Positions 10,834-22,640 of a stretch of 64,000 nucleotides of DNA are shown in pieces. The stretch is taken from NCBI GenBank assembly GCA_025677815.1, contig JAIXMP010000024.1:434001-498000 (forward strand), given 5' to 3'. The position numbers and the translations under genes were made by a program. The DNA comes from Phascolomyces articulosus (lineage: Eukaryota > Mucoromycota > Mucoromycetes > Mucorales > Lichtheimiaceae). How positions within the stretch are numbered: the first letter of the stretch is position 1; each line of letters begins with the position of its first letter. The notes under the pieces are model-generated. The model saw only the letters and a program-made list of their open reading frames with translations. It was not told the origin of the DNA and searched no databases.

Positions 10834-11562
10834 ATGAGCTCGAAAGAATCTTCTAATGCATTCTCAATTTCACGACCAGATCTTTCTACAAAAAGTAAAT
10901 CAAGTTCAAGGATAATTACGACACCCCAAGAAGGGGAAATATCAGGTTCGGAAAAACAACCCATTGACCCATCAGAATCTGACGTTGATCAATCTACCAC
11001 TCAAACAAAGAATACAACAAAGGCAATGAAGGAAAAAGACGAAGAGAATGATAAAACGGAAACAAGTAATGAACAAGTTTGGACTCCTGCTTGGGATTCA
11101 AATAATCAAGCATATTATTGGTGGAATACAGCTACGTTTGAAACGACGTGGATAGATCCATATGCCAAGCAGGACGACGATGATAATAAAGTACCACATG
11201 AAGATGATGCCTCATCTTATGATAATAGAAATTATTTATCAGAACAACAATACCCATCTTATCCATCCGAAGATCATTCATATACATTCCAAGCCCATTT
11301 TAACACGCGGTCAGGCAAATTCCAAGCGGCCAGCGATTTGGATCGACTTAATCCCGAACGTTTGTCCATAGAGAGCCGAGCAACTCGTCAAATGAAATAT
11401 TATTTTGATGTGGATACTTATACCGAGCAACGTAACAAACAATATTCGCTCGGTGTTAGCCAAGGTTCAAAACAACGCTTATCGAAAAAAGAACTTGAAA
11501 AATACAAGAAGGCAAAGCTAGAAAAGAAAGTCAAACGTGCTCGGGATTGGCTTCGTGATTAA
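10834..11562 (+). CDS. WW-domain protein
   Basis: Single-exon 242-aa protein. One WW domain runs from Trp83 to Pro109 (WTPAWDSNNQAYYWWNTATF, then W106 and P109), with the standard spacing between its two signature tryptophans. WW domains bind proline-rich ligands. The N-terminal 80 residues are Ser/Thr-rich and acidic. The C-terminal third contains a conserved-looking block (RQMKYYFDVDTYTEQRN) and ends in a Lys-rich helix (KKELEKYKKAKLEKKVKRA), the kind of basic tail seen in nuclear or splicing-associated WW proteins. Exact family membership is not established. The first ATG follows an in-frame open region with an A-rich leader (aataaaaaATG). Function beyond ligand binding is inference. Confidence 0.8.
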   Translation: MSSKESSNAFSISRPDLSTKSKSSSRIITTPQEGEISGSEKQPIDPSESDVDQSTTQTKNTTKAMKEKDEENDKTETSNEQVWTPAWDSNNQAYYWWNTATFETTWIDPYAKQDDDDNKVPHEDDASSYDNRNYLSEQQYPSYPSEDHSYTFQAHFNTRSGKFQAASDLDRLNPERLSIESRATRQMKYYFDVDTYTEQRNKQYSLGVSQGSKQRLSKKELEKYKKAKLEKKVKRARDWLRD

Positions 11563-12130
11563 GTTAATTCTGTTTTTTTTTTTTTGTTACATAAATATTT
11601 TGACTATCTAAATATATTTTTTATATATATCATGGTTAAAAGTGGGACTTTACGATTTGGACAAGAATAATTTCAGGTGGGGTATTAAAAAGAGTCTACA
11701 TGTTGTTAATTAGGGATGTTGTTTATGCCGCAGTGGATTGGATGTCGTTGTTATTGTAAATAGTCAAAGAGTAAACTGTTACGACGGGACCTAATGTAAG
11801 AAAAACTGTTCTAAGTTACCTTCTTTTAGTGTATATACCCTTAGATTAGAATAGATCTTATATATAATAAAATCCATTTGTACACTATATTTTTTATGCT
11901 TTCATTGATATTATTGAGAATGGTATTTTAATTTTATGATCATGATGCTAATACAAGTAACAATAGAATAGGTAACTATGAGTTGGATAACCACCACATA
12001 AAACATTACATTTTGAAAATAGCGGAATCAGAATATTTTTTGTAGTTGTGTGTTTTTGTAGTTTTGAAAATCGCGTTCTGCAACACTTTGACTCTTACCA
12101 GAAAGGCTTTTTTGCAAAACCTGCAAATAA
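11563..12130. other. AT-rich intergenic region upstream of the nucleoporin gene
   Basis: No ORF or RNA gene recognised. Begins with a T-tract just after the WW gene stop codon. Confidence 0.4.
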
Positions 12131-12219
12131 ATGAGGTAAATAGATTTATTTGTTTTACTGGTTTCTTTTGTTATATATATTTATTGATAGAGAAATAAAA
12201 ACATTGCTATAACAATAAA

Positions 12220-12258
<39 letters not shown>

Positions 12259-15211
12259 AAAAATCTACGAGAGGAAAAAAAGGAGGAAGTAACGAAAGCA
12301 GCATTCCCAATTTCGTGTTCAACCCAACAAACATCGATTTCAATTTTTCTGGTGGTAGTGCACCTTCTAGCCCTTCATCACCTGGCTTCCCAAATCAACC
12401 AATGACATTTGGAAATACTGGATCGCCTGCATCCCAATCAACATCTCCAAATTCAGCTTTTGTTTTTGGAGCTAATCAACAAAATACAAATACTTCCCCT
12501 AACAGTGTTGGTTCCAGTTCAGCCGCGACGTTGAATACAGCTGGATCGCCAAAACCATTTGTTTTTGGTGGTACAGGTGGAATAAATACATCAGCACCCA
12601 CACCAGCACAATTACCTGCTGGAAATACGGGATCGCCATTTACTTTTGGTAGTGGCGGTGGTGCAGCAAATACATTAGGAGGAAGTACAGGAATGACATT
12701 TGGTCAAAACAATCAAACAAGTATTGGAGGCTTGAGAAGAGGGGGGTCAGAAGTCGTTTCAAGCAGTTCCTCTGATCAAGGAATGCTGCGGCGATCCACA
12801 TCGGATATTAGTGCCCCAAGTTCATCTTTTCTCTATGGTTCTTCTTCATCGGGTAGTTCTTCAGTGAGTGTTACTCCTGCTGCTTCAGGTGCAGCCATGA
12901 CGACGACTACACAGGCTCCTTCACCATTCGGCCAAGCTACGTTTGGAACAGGAGGGGCAACGACAACAGCAGCCTCATCAGCACCGTCGACATCTTCTAC
13001 ATCCGTTGCACCTGGTGGATTTACATTTGGAGGAGGAGGAGTTACAGAAGCATCCAAACCCAGTGCACCCGGCGGATTCACATTTGGTACACCACCATCC
13101 ACGACAACAAATACAACATCATCTATGACAACCCTATCAAAACCAACAATTACCTTTGGCGGTCCAGCAGCTTCCACTGCATTAACACCATCAACAACAC
13201 CAGCAATCTCATTTGGTACACCAAAAACTGGCGCATCGTCTTTTGGCGCTGCTTCATCAGTAGCCCCAGGTTCATCTCCTTTTGGAACTACCCCACCATC
13301 CACCACAACAACATCTTCAGGCATCGCTGCCTCTACATCACCAAAATCAGGATTTGGTTTCAATATTTCTTCTGGTAACAGCAGCACGAGTTCTGCTCCA
13401 ACAACTGGTGGTTCATCAAATACACAAGGAGGTTCTCCGTTTTCAGCTACACCAGCAGCAACAACACCAACGACCATTTCACTTAAACTTGGTTCGTTAA
13501 AGAAAGAGGATAGCAAAGATACTATTGGAAAACCAACACCTGGTACCGCAGCAAGTACTGAAGCACCCAAAGCACCTACTTCTCCATTTAGCTTTGGTTC
13601 ACCCAAAGCAACTACTGCTGCTACACCGCCAGCTTCTTCACCTGCAACGCCCACATTTTCATTTGGTACTGCTAAAACGGGTGATACATCAGCACCTTCT
13701 TCTACTGCAAGTACACCTAAATTACCGTTTGCGTCATCAGGAAAGAAAGATACTGCTACTACACCACCAACATCTACAATAACGACCACCACAGCAACAA
13801 CAAGTGCAGCAAGCACAACACCTAGCTCTTCAGTATTTACCTTTGGTGGTGGTGCAAGCAATTCATCCACGACTACATCTAGTGGAGGAGGAACAAGCAG
13901 TTCATTCTCATTCTCAGCACCAACAACAACACAACAACAATCAGCACAACCTCAGCAACCCAATGCTTTCTCATTTTCTAGAATGCTTGAGGATATGGAA
14001 AAAATTGCATCACAACCTCCAACACAAATGCATGCATCATTACTTACACCAGCACTCTTGGGTCGACAGTAAGTTGTTTATTCTATTTATTTATTATGGA
14101 ATATAAAAAGAGATATGGGTCCCGTATGTGATACAAAGCAGATGATTATATTCTAATGACTATTTTTTTTTTGATTGCTTGAATTGATCTGGGAAAAATG
14201 TATAATTAGACAAAATCAAACAGTGATTTCTACAAACTTCCGAATCGATAATATCACACCTAATACACGATTCTCTGAACTACCAGATCAAGCACAAAAG
14301 GAGCTAGATGATTTATTCCAATATATACGATCACAAGGACAACAATGTGAATATATACTTAAACACGGTCGCCAACATGTAGATACCATTCAAAGCGGAA
14401 AGGCACAAACAGAATCTTTAGAACAGGTACAAAAAGAGGAAATTTGGCTGAAGGAAATGGAAAGACAAAAAGAAAAAGAATACACCTGACGTTTTGTTTT
14501 TCTTTCTATATAGCAATTAGCTGCATTATCAAGTAGCTTAAAAGTACAAAAACAAAACTTGGAGCACTTATTTGATCAAGCAGGTGAACAATTGCGACAT
14601 GCTGCAGATGCAAGCAATATTATTGAAGCTTCCAAAGATCCAGGTCGTGCTTCACGATGGTTGTTCGGTTATGGAAGTGATGATGAGTAAGTATTTCATT
14701 TGGAGGAATGTGGTATTGGAAAGAAGTTATACTATTTATTTAGTATTGAAGCAACAGTAGCTAACTAACTGAATGGTTTATTTAGTTACTTTGTACATCT
14801 TTCACGTCAACTTGGTGAACGACTTGAGGAATATAAGAAAACTATTTGGGTAATATGATTTTTCATTTTATGTTTTTCTGTTTTATATTTATTACATAAA
14901 AAGGTATGACGTTATACTTATTTATTTGTTTATTAGGAAATCGAACGTACAGCAGATTCTTGGTCAAAGCACAACGTACGAACGCCACAAGGTAAGAAGT
15001 GTCTCTTTTTGCTCATGTTTATTGCTGAGCACACCTGTATATTGATGATAAAGGAGTAATTTATATGTGCTCTATTATAATAGACATTGCTCGAATTATG
15101 CGAGAACAAAATCAAACGTTCTTGTCACTTGCAAATCGTGCTGCAGTATTAGATGAACAAGTTAAAATTCAAAAGGAGAACTATTCTCAATATCTTAAAA
15201 TGTATGGTTAA
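12131..15211 (+). CDS. NUP49: FG nucleoporin of the Nup49/Nup58 family
   Basis: Component of the central transport channel (Nsp1-Nup57-Nup49, the Nup62 complex in animals). The large exon encodes about 570 residues of FG repeats rich in Ser/Thr/Ala/Gly, with many TFG, FVFG and SFG units. Short downstream exons encode the coiled-coil region typical of Nup58 (NITPNTRFSELPDQAQ, then long helices). Proposed exons: 12131-12135, 12302-14068, 14210-14426, 14514-14686, 14786-14849, 14937-14991, 15084-15211; 802 aa. The FG frame has no ATG upstream before a stop, so the start is inferred: ATGAG followed by GTAAAT at 12136, joined to the acceptor CAG at 12299-12301, gives M-S-I-P-N-F-V-F-N in frame. 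The first exon would be only 5 nt. The rest of the model is firm. Confidence 0.85.
12222..12254. repeat. (TA)n microsatellite
   Basis: About 33 bp of uninterrupted TA dinucleotides just before the large FG exon, inside the proposed first intron. Confidence 0.95.
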
Positions 15212-15889
15212 TTCTTTATAACTCGTCAAGATTCAAGAAAAATACATTCGATGTTATATATATATATATATCACATTGCCAAAAAATAATAATAATAAAA
15301 ATAAATATATAAATATACCGTTTTATATTGTGCATAAATGTCATAATTAGATATAATAAACCTATCAATAGCTCTGATCATGTTGGTAACGATTAGTTTT
15401 GACCTTAACTATGGTAAACTATGCTATTTAGAGAAGTTAAAGGTTTAATATGGTTTCTGTACATGGATCAATGAAAATATCGGTTGTCATATCTTGGAAA
15501 CCAATAAAGTGGTATTATGGTATATAATCAATCCTATGAATATTTCTCTCATACCGAATTATGTTTAGTTTCAAAACTGCTTTTTTATTTAACAAACTTA
15601 TAAAACTCTTCAATGGCAAAAAATGATCTCCATAACCACCAAACCCTTTCTCATTTGTTACTCCTTCTTCATCAAAGTAAGTATGATCGAACACGTAGAC
15701 ATATGATAATTTTTCATACAAGCATTTGTTTATACCACATGCTTCATAGCACTAGAGAGAAAGGGGTTAATCTATTGGCTGCGCACCTCCAAACATATCA
15801 TTTCCTTTTATATCGTTTTGTTACCGACATGAAAAGTATATATAGCCGTTTTCAACAAAAAAAAGGTCCATTCAAACTATCACATCATC
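15212..15889. other. Intergenic region
   Basis: No gene recognised. A TATATATAG box near 15837-15845 lies about 45-50 nt before the next start codon and is a plausible TATA element. Confidence 0.4.
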
Positions 15890-16936
15890 ATGTCATCTCT
15901 TGCCAGTATCATTCATGCTTTTAGTGATACCCAAACTTCTGCTTCAGTCTTTCGTCCATCCTCCAGGGAACATGTTAACCAACTACAACAAGATACAACG
16001 GCAGGCACTACCAGTAATAGGACCGAGGGTCCACAAGAAGAAACACAAACCTTTACAAGATTTTTACCCGCTGACCCCAACCCAAATCAACAAAAATGGG
16101 TTTTATCTCAACTTTGGAACCTGATCGCCCTTTTAGGAATTAATATTGGTATCCCACTTGCTATATACTATAGTATACGTAATGATATTGGTATTGTGTA
16201 TGCTCTCTTGATTTCAGGTATTCCACCCCTTTTATATGCGGTTTATATATTTTACCGTGAACATCGAGTGGATCTCCTTAGTTGTATTATTTGTCTATCT
16301 TTTGTTCTATCCGCCGTGGTTTCAGTCATTACAGGTATGCCCATATTTGGATAATCATGGTAGAGATGGCTCAGGTGAAAAATAAAAAATTGAGTTTTTT
16401 TTGTCACAACTTGAAATATAACACGTTTTCTTTTACTATGTAAATTAAAAGGTGATGCGAGGATTCTCTTAGTACGTGATGGAGCTGTTTCTGCCGTTAT
16501 AGGATTTTTTTTTCTAATTACTTTAATCCCACTCAAAACACGATGGTTTACTGTACGACCCATGGTATTCCTTGTTGGACGACAATTATTTGCACCTTCC
16601 AAATATCGATGGATGAACCAACAAGGTCAAGCGGAAGAAATCTTGGTCTCTGAATGGCAGTGGCAAGAATTGAAACTTTTCCGGTGTTGTATGTGTGGTC
16701 TTACGGCAGGATTTGGGCTTTTGCTTATACTCGCGTTTGTTGCCACGTTGATCATGGTGTATGCAGCACCCCAATTATCTGTGGATACAATTATCAACTA
16801 TAATAATATCATTAATGGTGCTGTTGTTGGTGCTATAGTTGTTTCAACAATTGTTTGTCTTGTGTTTATTCGACGCGATGAAATCCGAGTAGGACGTCAA
16901 TGGGCAGAAGAAAATGATTATTCAGATAAAGTATAA
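15890..16936 (+). CDS. Multispan membrane protein resembling the fungal VC0807-type family
   Basis: Two exons (15890-16334, 16452-16936) give 309 aa. The N-terminal 75 residues are hydrophilic and Ser/Thr/Gln-rich; the rest holds about six hydrophobic segments. Diagnostic-looking blocks are the first span after QKWVLSQLWNL, ALLISGIPPLLYAVYI, and SVITGDARILLVRDGAV across the splice junction, similar in layout to VC0807-domain proteins that show weak resemblance to septation protein A. A pair of cysteines (RCCMC) precedes span five. The function of that family is not established; transport or membrane organisation is only a guess. The start is the first ATG after a TATA-like box. Confidence 0.7.
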
Positions 16937-17093
16937 CCCTTTTATGGGAGAAGTTTGTAAAAAGAAAAGGATATAATTTATAGTTTATATTATAGTAAAT
17001 ATAGTTCAGAAAGTACATAAATAATTGATAATAATAGTATGTAGTAACAGTAGTAAATAAAAAAATTGTTATGTAGCCTTTTTCATGCTTGGC

Positions 17094-20000
17094 TTATTGG
17101 ACTGTGAATTCTCTGGAATATCCCTGATGTGGTACGATTTTACTAATTTACAAAAAAAAAATTGTACGTGAATAGTTTATACTCCTAAGAAATTTGTACT
17201 ATCGAAAATGAATAATAACTCACCCAGAGAGTATCACTTTATGATCACCAAAATATCCAATTCGGTAGGTTCCAGCTATGAAAAGATCATTGTTGAATAG
17301 AGATGGATGAGTCATTATAATTTATTATATCTGATATTCTATGCAATATATCACGACAAACCTTCCACATCATCACTTAAAATCCATTCAACGGTAATTT
17401 GTGACAAACCAGCTAATTTCGACGCCCAATGGAATCTTGTATCATAATCATCATCAGTACGAACCACCTTCCAAGAACCATCTTGTTGTTTTTGTTCAAC
17501 CGTCAGATAAGTATCATCCAGTTTGACATCATTTCTTGGATTGCCACCTACGAATCGTACTGATACAGTAGGCTTTTCATTCTTATTAAATGTAGTGGGA
17601 GCGACGTCACGAAGTACATCGCCGAAATGACGACCAATGGGTGCAATATCCGCAATATGACCTGGTGTGAAGTTGAAAGTTTCATCTGTGAAATCAGGCA
17701 GTTCTTCTGAATCGGTGATAGGCTCGCCCTTAGCCATAGAATCAGCAAGTTGGGTAAACACTTGGATGTAAGCTTCCAATGTATGAGGTCCATAAGGTGT
17801 CTAATAACCATTATAAAAAAAAAAATAGGTTTCATGTGCACGTTTATGTAGCACAATTCCCCACACAAACGCACCATATAACATTACTTAGTGTCACATT
17901 TAATTTAATTTTCACAAAAAAAAAAAAAAAAAGAAAAAACTTTTACCGAAGCACCTTCGTAACGTTGCATTTGATATTCTTCATAAGTCGTACAGTAAGA
18001 CTAATAATAGAAATAAAGAAGAAATACTTTCATTTAGTAATCGATGATCGGCCAAAATGCCTTTGATATATATTCCGTGGATTTATATTAAAAGGTAGAA
18101 AGAGATATATATTATTAATAGCATCTTTATGATCTCTTACAGCATAACCATTAGCAGGGCCAGATTGAATCACAACAGTATCATCATTGCCGAGGCCATT
18201 CTTGATCAATGCTTGTTTAATTGCGTTTCTAAGACGACGACCTGACATTGTAGTCATTTCAGAAGGAACACCAGCAATATAAAAGTTTCCAGCACGGAAA
18301 AGTTGAACATCAATGATTCTTGGTTGCCAATCGTAAGGAATTTTTTGTTCTCCAGTATCAAGCAAGATGGGTTTAGGACTTTGACATTCTCGTTGGCTCT
18401 TGCTAGCAGGTTGATAAATTGTAGAGACGAGATCCCAGAATATATTTCCATGAGTCGTGTTCTATAATGAATAATAAAAAAAGTTGTTTGTTATAGATGT
18501 TTTTCCCAAGTATGACAAATAGCATTTAAGCTAAGTGTACACTTCTCGGTTTTAAGCGCCCCTTCTTTCCCTTAAAAGTGAATTATTCCATACCTGGTAA
18601 AAGCCGCTAAGTCCAGGTCCATCGGTTGTACCGGCCGCTATAATAGAATGTAAATGTTAGTGTGAAGAGAGGAAGGTAGTGCATTGTGTATACAGAAAGA
18701 CGTGTGTACAGCACCAAAAAAAAAGGTACATAATCAAGAACAACCAATTTCTAAATTGAATAAGAATTACCGAAACCATAACCCTATAAAAGGAAACACA
18801 TCAGCTTTTATTATATACTATGTGTGCATGGATAAAAAAAAAAAGACAAAATTATAGCTAAAGATACATAAAGATCGCTTACCATAGCTGGAGGACACAA
18901 TGATACATTAGTGCCATCTTCACGTTGAATAACGGCTGCACTTATATCCCAATACTTTTGACGGTAATCAACAGGACCATTCAAGTCCATGATTTTAAAC
19001 GAATCATCAGAAAACAACTTGATGGCCATATCAGCTTGATTTTGTCCAATGATACGATTAGATTCAAGATCACTCACTGTCCATGCAGGACCTCTGTATG
19101 TTGGTTATGTATATGATATTATAAAAGATTTAAAAATCATGTACCATTAGCTACCAAGCAAAAGAATAAGACAAAATATAGAACCATTGTAAGTCACTCA
19201 CCTTCCATTACAAGTGGATGATCCAGGGCATTTTGTTTCTTTTGTTCCATCACAAGGATCATCCGTGCCTGTACAATATGAACCAAGAGTATTAGGGCTT
19301 GAGTCACCTTCATTAGCTTGAGCAAATGCTGCAACAAAAGGTCCTTTTCCAGGTAACCTTCCAGGATTGAAATGCTTCTCTGCGGCATAAGCAGCGTAAC
19401 CCTTGTTATCACCATTAATAAGTCGATTGGTATTATTGATGGATACGCCATGGACAGCAAACCTTAAAAAATATAATGAGTCAAAATCTTTTCCCAATGA
19501 TATATAGGGGTAAATAACAGAGAGAAAAAAAGCAAAAACAACTTATCATTTCCAACATCTCTTTCACTTCCTTTTTTTTACGTTTGTTTTGTTTTAATCA
19601 CAAGAAAATTAGTTTGCATACCAACTAAGAGCACCAAGGCCATCACCTTTAGCATTGAGAAAGCTTAATAGTGTCATATCTTTATCGACATCGTATTTAT
19701 ATTGAGCTCGTTCTGCTTCTGGATTCAATAAATAAGCTGCAGGGGAACGACTAATGTTTGTATCCAACAATTCACCACGCTTGACTGATACACCTCCTTT
19801 TTGTAATTTATCATGAGCCCGAGAAATAGCATTCACAATACCGTCCACCATAGGTTTGTTAGTTTCTTCAATATAACCCAGTACAGAAATTTCGTATAAC
19901 ACTAAAAAAAGGTGATACGAAATAAAAAGCAATATTTTTTTTGCCTATATCAGAAATATTTTACAACAGATAGTACAACAATGCAGTGATAAGGTTTTCT

Positions 20001-20569
20001 TTTGAATTTCTTCCAAATCAAGTAAAAAAAAAGTGTATTACGTACCATGTTGTAAGTATCCTCCCATACCACTGTGAGAATGAGTACTGGAAAGCATTAC
20101 GTTTTGTTCAGTATAGATAGCTTCTCCATAAAGTCCTTTCAATCGTTGAATAACACGTTTTTTGATAATATCGCCCATGGATTGAGTATCGGTATTGACG
20201 AAACAAATACGTTGCTTTGTATCTTCGGATTCAATGATGAAGGCACGAGCATAAATACGTTGAAGTAATCCTTTTCCTGTTTGGCCAACCTGTTTATTAT
20301 ATTTTTATTATATAGTCGTATATAAATTAAAGAACAATTTTTAACAAGTTGTAAATTATATAAAAACAGTAATAAGATCAAAAAAGGATGGATGTTGTAT
20401 ATACCTCAGCATAACCCATCATCATTACTTCGGCCACAGGGCCGGTGATATCTGCAACTCCGGTGCCAATTCGATAACCAGTATCTTGTTGGTGATGTTG
20501 TTGTTCTTGTTGCCCGAAGACAGCAGTAATTGTAACTAAGAACAGCAATAACTGTTTGGTAAGTAACAT
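17094..20569 (-). CDS. Neutral (non-lysosomal) ceramidase, secreted
   Basis: Hydrolyses ceramide to sphingosine and fatty acid at neutral/alkaline pH. Twelve exons: 20405-20569, 20046-20289, 19622-19901, 19202-19462, 18883-19093, 18771-18783, 18594-18637, 18141-18461, 17947-18000, 17362-17800, 17224-17275, 17094-17142; 2133 nt, 710 aa. The start MLLTKQLLLFLVTITAVFG is a clear signal peptide, followed by GTGVADITGP. The Zn/active-site region includes THSHSG, and the catalytic Ser lies in NEGDSSPNT (family GDxSPN). Later blocks are TTYEEYQMQRYEGAS and YGPHTLEAY. The C-terminal beta-sandwich ends GTYRIGYFGDHKVILSG, then KIVPHQGYSREF, encoded by the last two short exons. An unspliced reading would stop falsely at 17351. 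The protein is expected at the cell surface, Golgi or exterior. Confidence 0.95.
18771..18783 (-). other. 13-nt microexon of the ceramidase gene
   Basis: GGTTATGGTTTCG encodes GYGF plus one base. It is flanked by a TTTATAG acceptor and a GTAATT donor. It is needed to join PPAM to AAGTTDG in frame and to restore the conserved ceramidase segment. Confidence 0.85.
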
Positions 20570-21092
20570 GATTAAGGAGAAAAAAAGTGAAGAAAAAAAA
20601 GGTTGGAGAAACCAAATATATATAAAGAATCTTGTCAATCTGGATTTGTGCTCCTGAGTTTTCTTTTTTTTTTCTCACTGCTCTGTCCTACTCCCTCCAC
20701 AACTTGTGCAAGAGAAAAAAAGTACCCACTTGTTTCTTTATATACTATCAAAAAGGCTGACCAAAACAGAATTATATATTAGAAGAAAGAAAAATATAAA
20801 GATCTTTGCCATGCGGGATATAACTAAATTGGTCAACCTATATTTATATATTATAATTAATACCATAGTAGAACAGCGTAAATCCAACACCATGATCTTG
20901 ACTATAACCAGTAGTAACTAAGTTAATCAGAATCCCTCTCATGATTAAAAAAAAATAACTTAAAATGAGATTTTATTCTAAAGGGATTATATAAAGTTTT
21001 TTTCTTCTTTTTATACAAAGTAGAGTTATTTCCCTAGACCTCCTCTTACAAAAGCCCTATCATGCAATAGAGAGAGAAAGGGAGTTGGTATA
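20570..21092. other. Intergenic region, ceramidase promoter side
   Basis: Carries the ceramidase 5' flank; the copper-transporter 3' end lies to the right. Contains several A-tracts and TATA-like runs; no gene seen. Confidence 0.4.
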
Positions 21093-22169
21093 TTATTGGC
21101 GTGCACTATGGGTTAACTCAAACTCTTCATGATCTGTAGGTACAGCAAATAATCGTTGTTCTTCTTCAATATCTTCTCGATGTTTTGATCGCCGTTTATT
21201 ATGATCAGTGCTTCCAGAACTTGTTTCAACAGTGTCAATATGACGATTTTGTGTGGTATCTTTGTATTCGAGTGATGTATAGCCACTACTACTTGAACTG
21301 TCCCGATGATGAAGAATACTTCCATCAATTCCTCTCTCACCTTCTCCTCCTGGTACATGATATACTGATGAACTCCTAGTATTCATGAAATAGCAGGAAA
21401 AAATATTCAATAATAACAATAAGTATAAATTATTAAACCAACTATCGAAATTTAAAACAAATTAATAATGTACTAACCGAGTTGATTTCAAGAACTCAGT
21501 GACAAGCTGACCGCTCGTTAATGCAAGAATCTTTTATAGTGTGTAATAATTAATATCATATGTGAAAAATAATACCCATTTCCTTGACATTTTCTTTTTG
21601 TCATCTTGATTGATACACATCGATCGCTAATCACCATCATAATAAAACTACTTACCACCACAATGAAGAAATCAATGATGAAATACATTGTGATAAGCAT
21701 ATACCATAAACGTAAGGTAGTTGCTACACCATAAACAAGTGTGCGTAACCCAATTCTTTTCCAGCGTAAACCTCTTCTTCCGGTTTCTCCTAGCGACGGA
21801 AGAGGGTGGCGTTCAAGGATATATGTCAAACCGCGTTCTGACCAGCATATCGCGAAAATAAAAAGATATGCAAAAAACCTTGAAACACCATTTTCAATGA
21901 TAAACGATTCAAAAAGGAAATGAGTACCTTGTGCATCTAATTATATTTGACATTTTAATATTCAAAAAAAAGTTATTAATAACAATAATAATAATTAATA
22001 GTATATTAGATAATGTGTTTAAAGAAGGTTAATTTTTGGTTTCTCTCTTTTTTCCCCATAAAAATGATATTTTTTTTAAAAGAAAAACTGTCATAAGTTT
22101 TCTTTAATGGAGTTTAGTTTATTTACGTTGATGGAACCACCATTTCATAGGTTGTGGTGCTGCATCCAT
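21093..22169 (-). CDS. Ctr-family copper transporter
   Basis: Four exons (22127-22169, 21656-21936, 21478-21530, 21093-21375) give 219 aa. The N-terminus MDAAPQPMKWWFHQ and THFLFESFIIENG leads into TM1 (FFAYLFIFAICWSERGL). A basic linker precedes TM2, which contains the Ctr signature M-x3-M (YMLITM), and TM3 follows (FFIVVILALTSGQLVTEFL). Three spans, a short extracellular N-terminus and the MxxxM pair match SLC31/Ctr copper channels that import Cu(I) as trimers. The expected GxxxG-like packing of TM3 is weak (SGQLVTE). After TM3 comes an unusually long (about 95 residues) Ser/Asp/His-rich cytosolic tail. The start ATG is inferred from splicing a 43-nt first exon. The few N-terminal methionines suggest the low-affinity or vacuolar Ctr type rather than the Met-rich high-affinity type. 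Confidence 0.75.
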
Positions 22170-22640
22170 GATTTAGGATTCAAAGAAAAGAAAAAAGGTG
22201 TGGAAAAAACTCGTTTTTGGCTCCACACGCATTATTTCCTTATTTTTCATTTCTGGTCAAATTTCATTTCCAGTTTCCTTATCCAAACTCTATATATACA
22301 ATAGCCGAGGATGCGACGAGGTACTCACACACTTTCCTATTATTCCACATTATTCAGTGGCAGAAATCTCGCATTTTTAGCAACTATTTGGACCCGGTTT
22401 CTGGGCTCTTCTATTTACATGCTATAATTCTACTCATAATTACCAGCAATAATCTGAATAAACTAATAAGCATGAAAACTCAAAAAAAAAGATACTTGTT
22501 ATCACACATGAAGTGTCGTAGTAAACCATAAAAGATGACTTGAACTTTCGGAACTCTGATTAAAAGTACGCTTTACAACGGATATTTTTTTTAATCGCTG
22601 TTTATTCATTCCCTTTGATTGAATCTACATTCTTTATACA
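22170..22640. promoter_or_regulatory. Divergent promoter region, copper transporter / Nudix gene
   Basis: 471 bp between divergent starts. A TATATATA element at 22291-22298 lies about 120 nt upstream of the copper-transporter start. No confident copper-responsive element could be assigned by eye. Confidence 0.4.

Noticed and set aside
12833..13870. 345-codon open frame on the minus strand inside the FG nucleoporin exon
   Set aside because: It is the antisense shadow of repetitive FG/Ser-Thr coding DNA (Val/Pro/Gly-rich), with no start context, splice sites or domain.
12943..14106. Several plus-strand His/Gln/Leu-rich open frames in the nucleoporin exon
   Set aside because: Alternative-frame readings of the same CA/ACA-rich repeats; compositionally biased and lacking structure.
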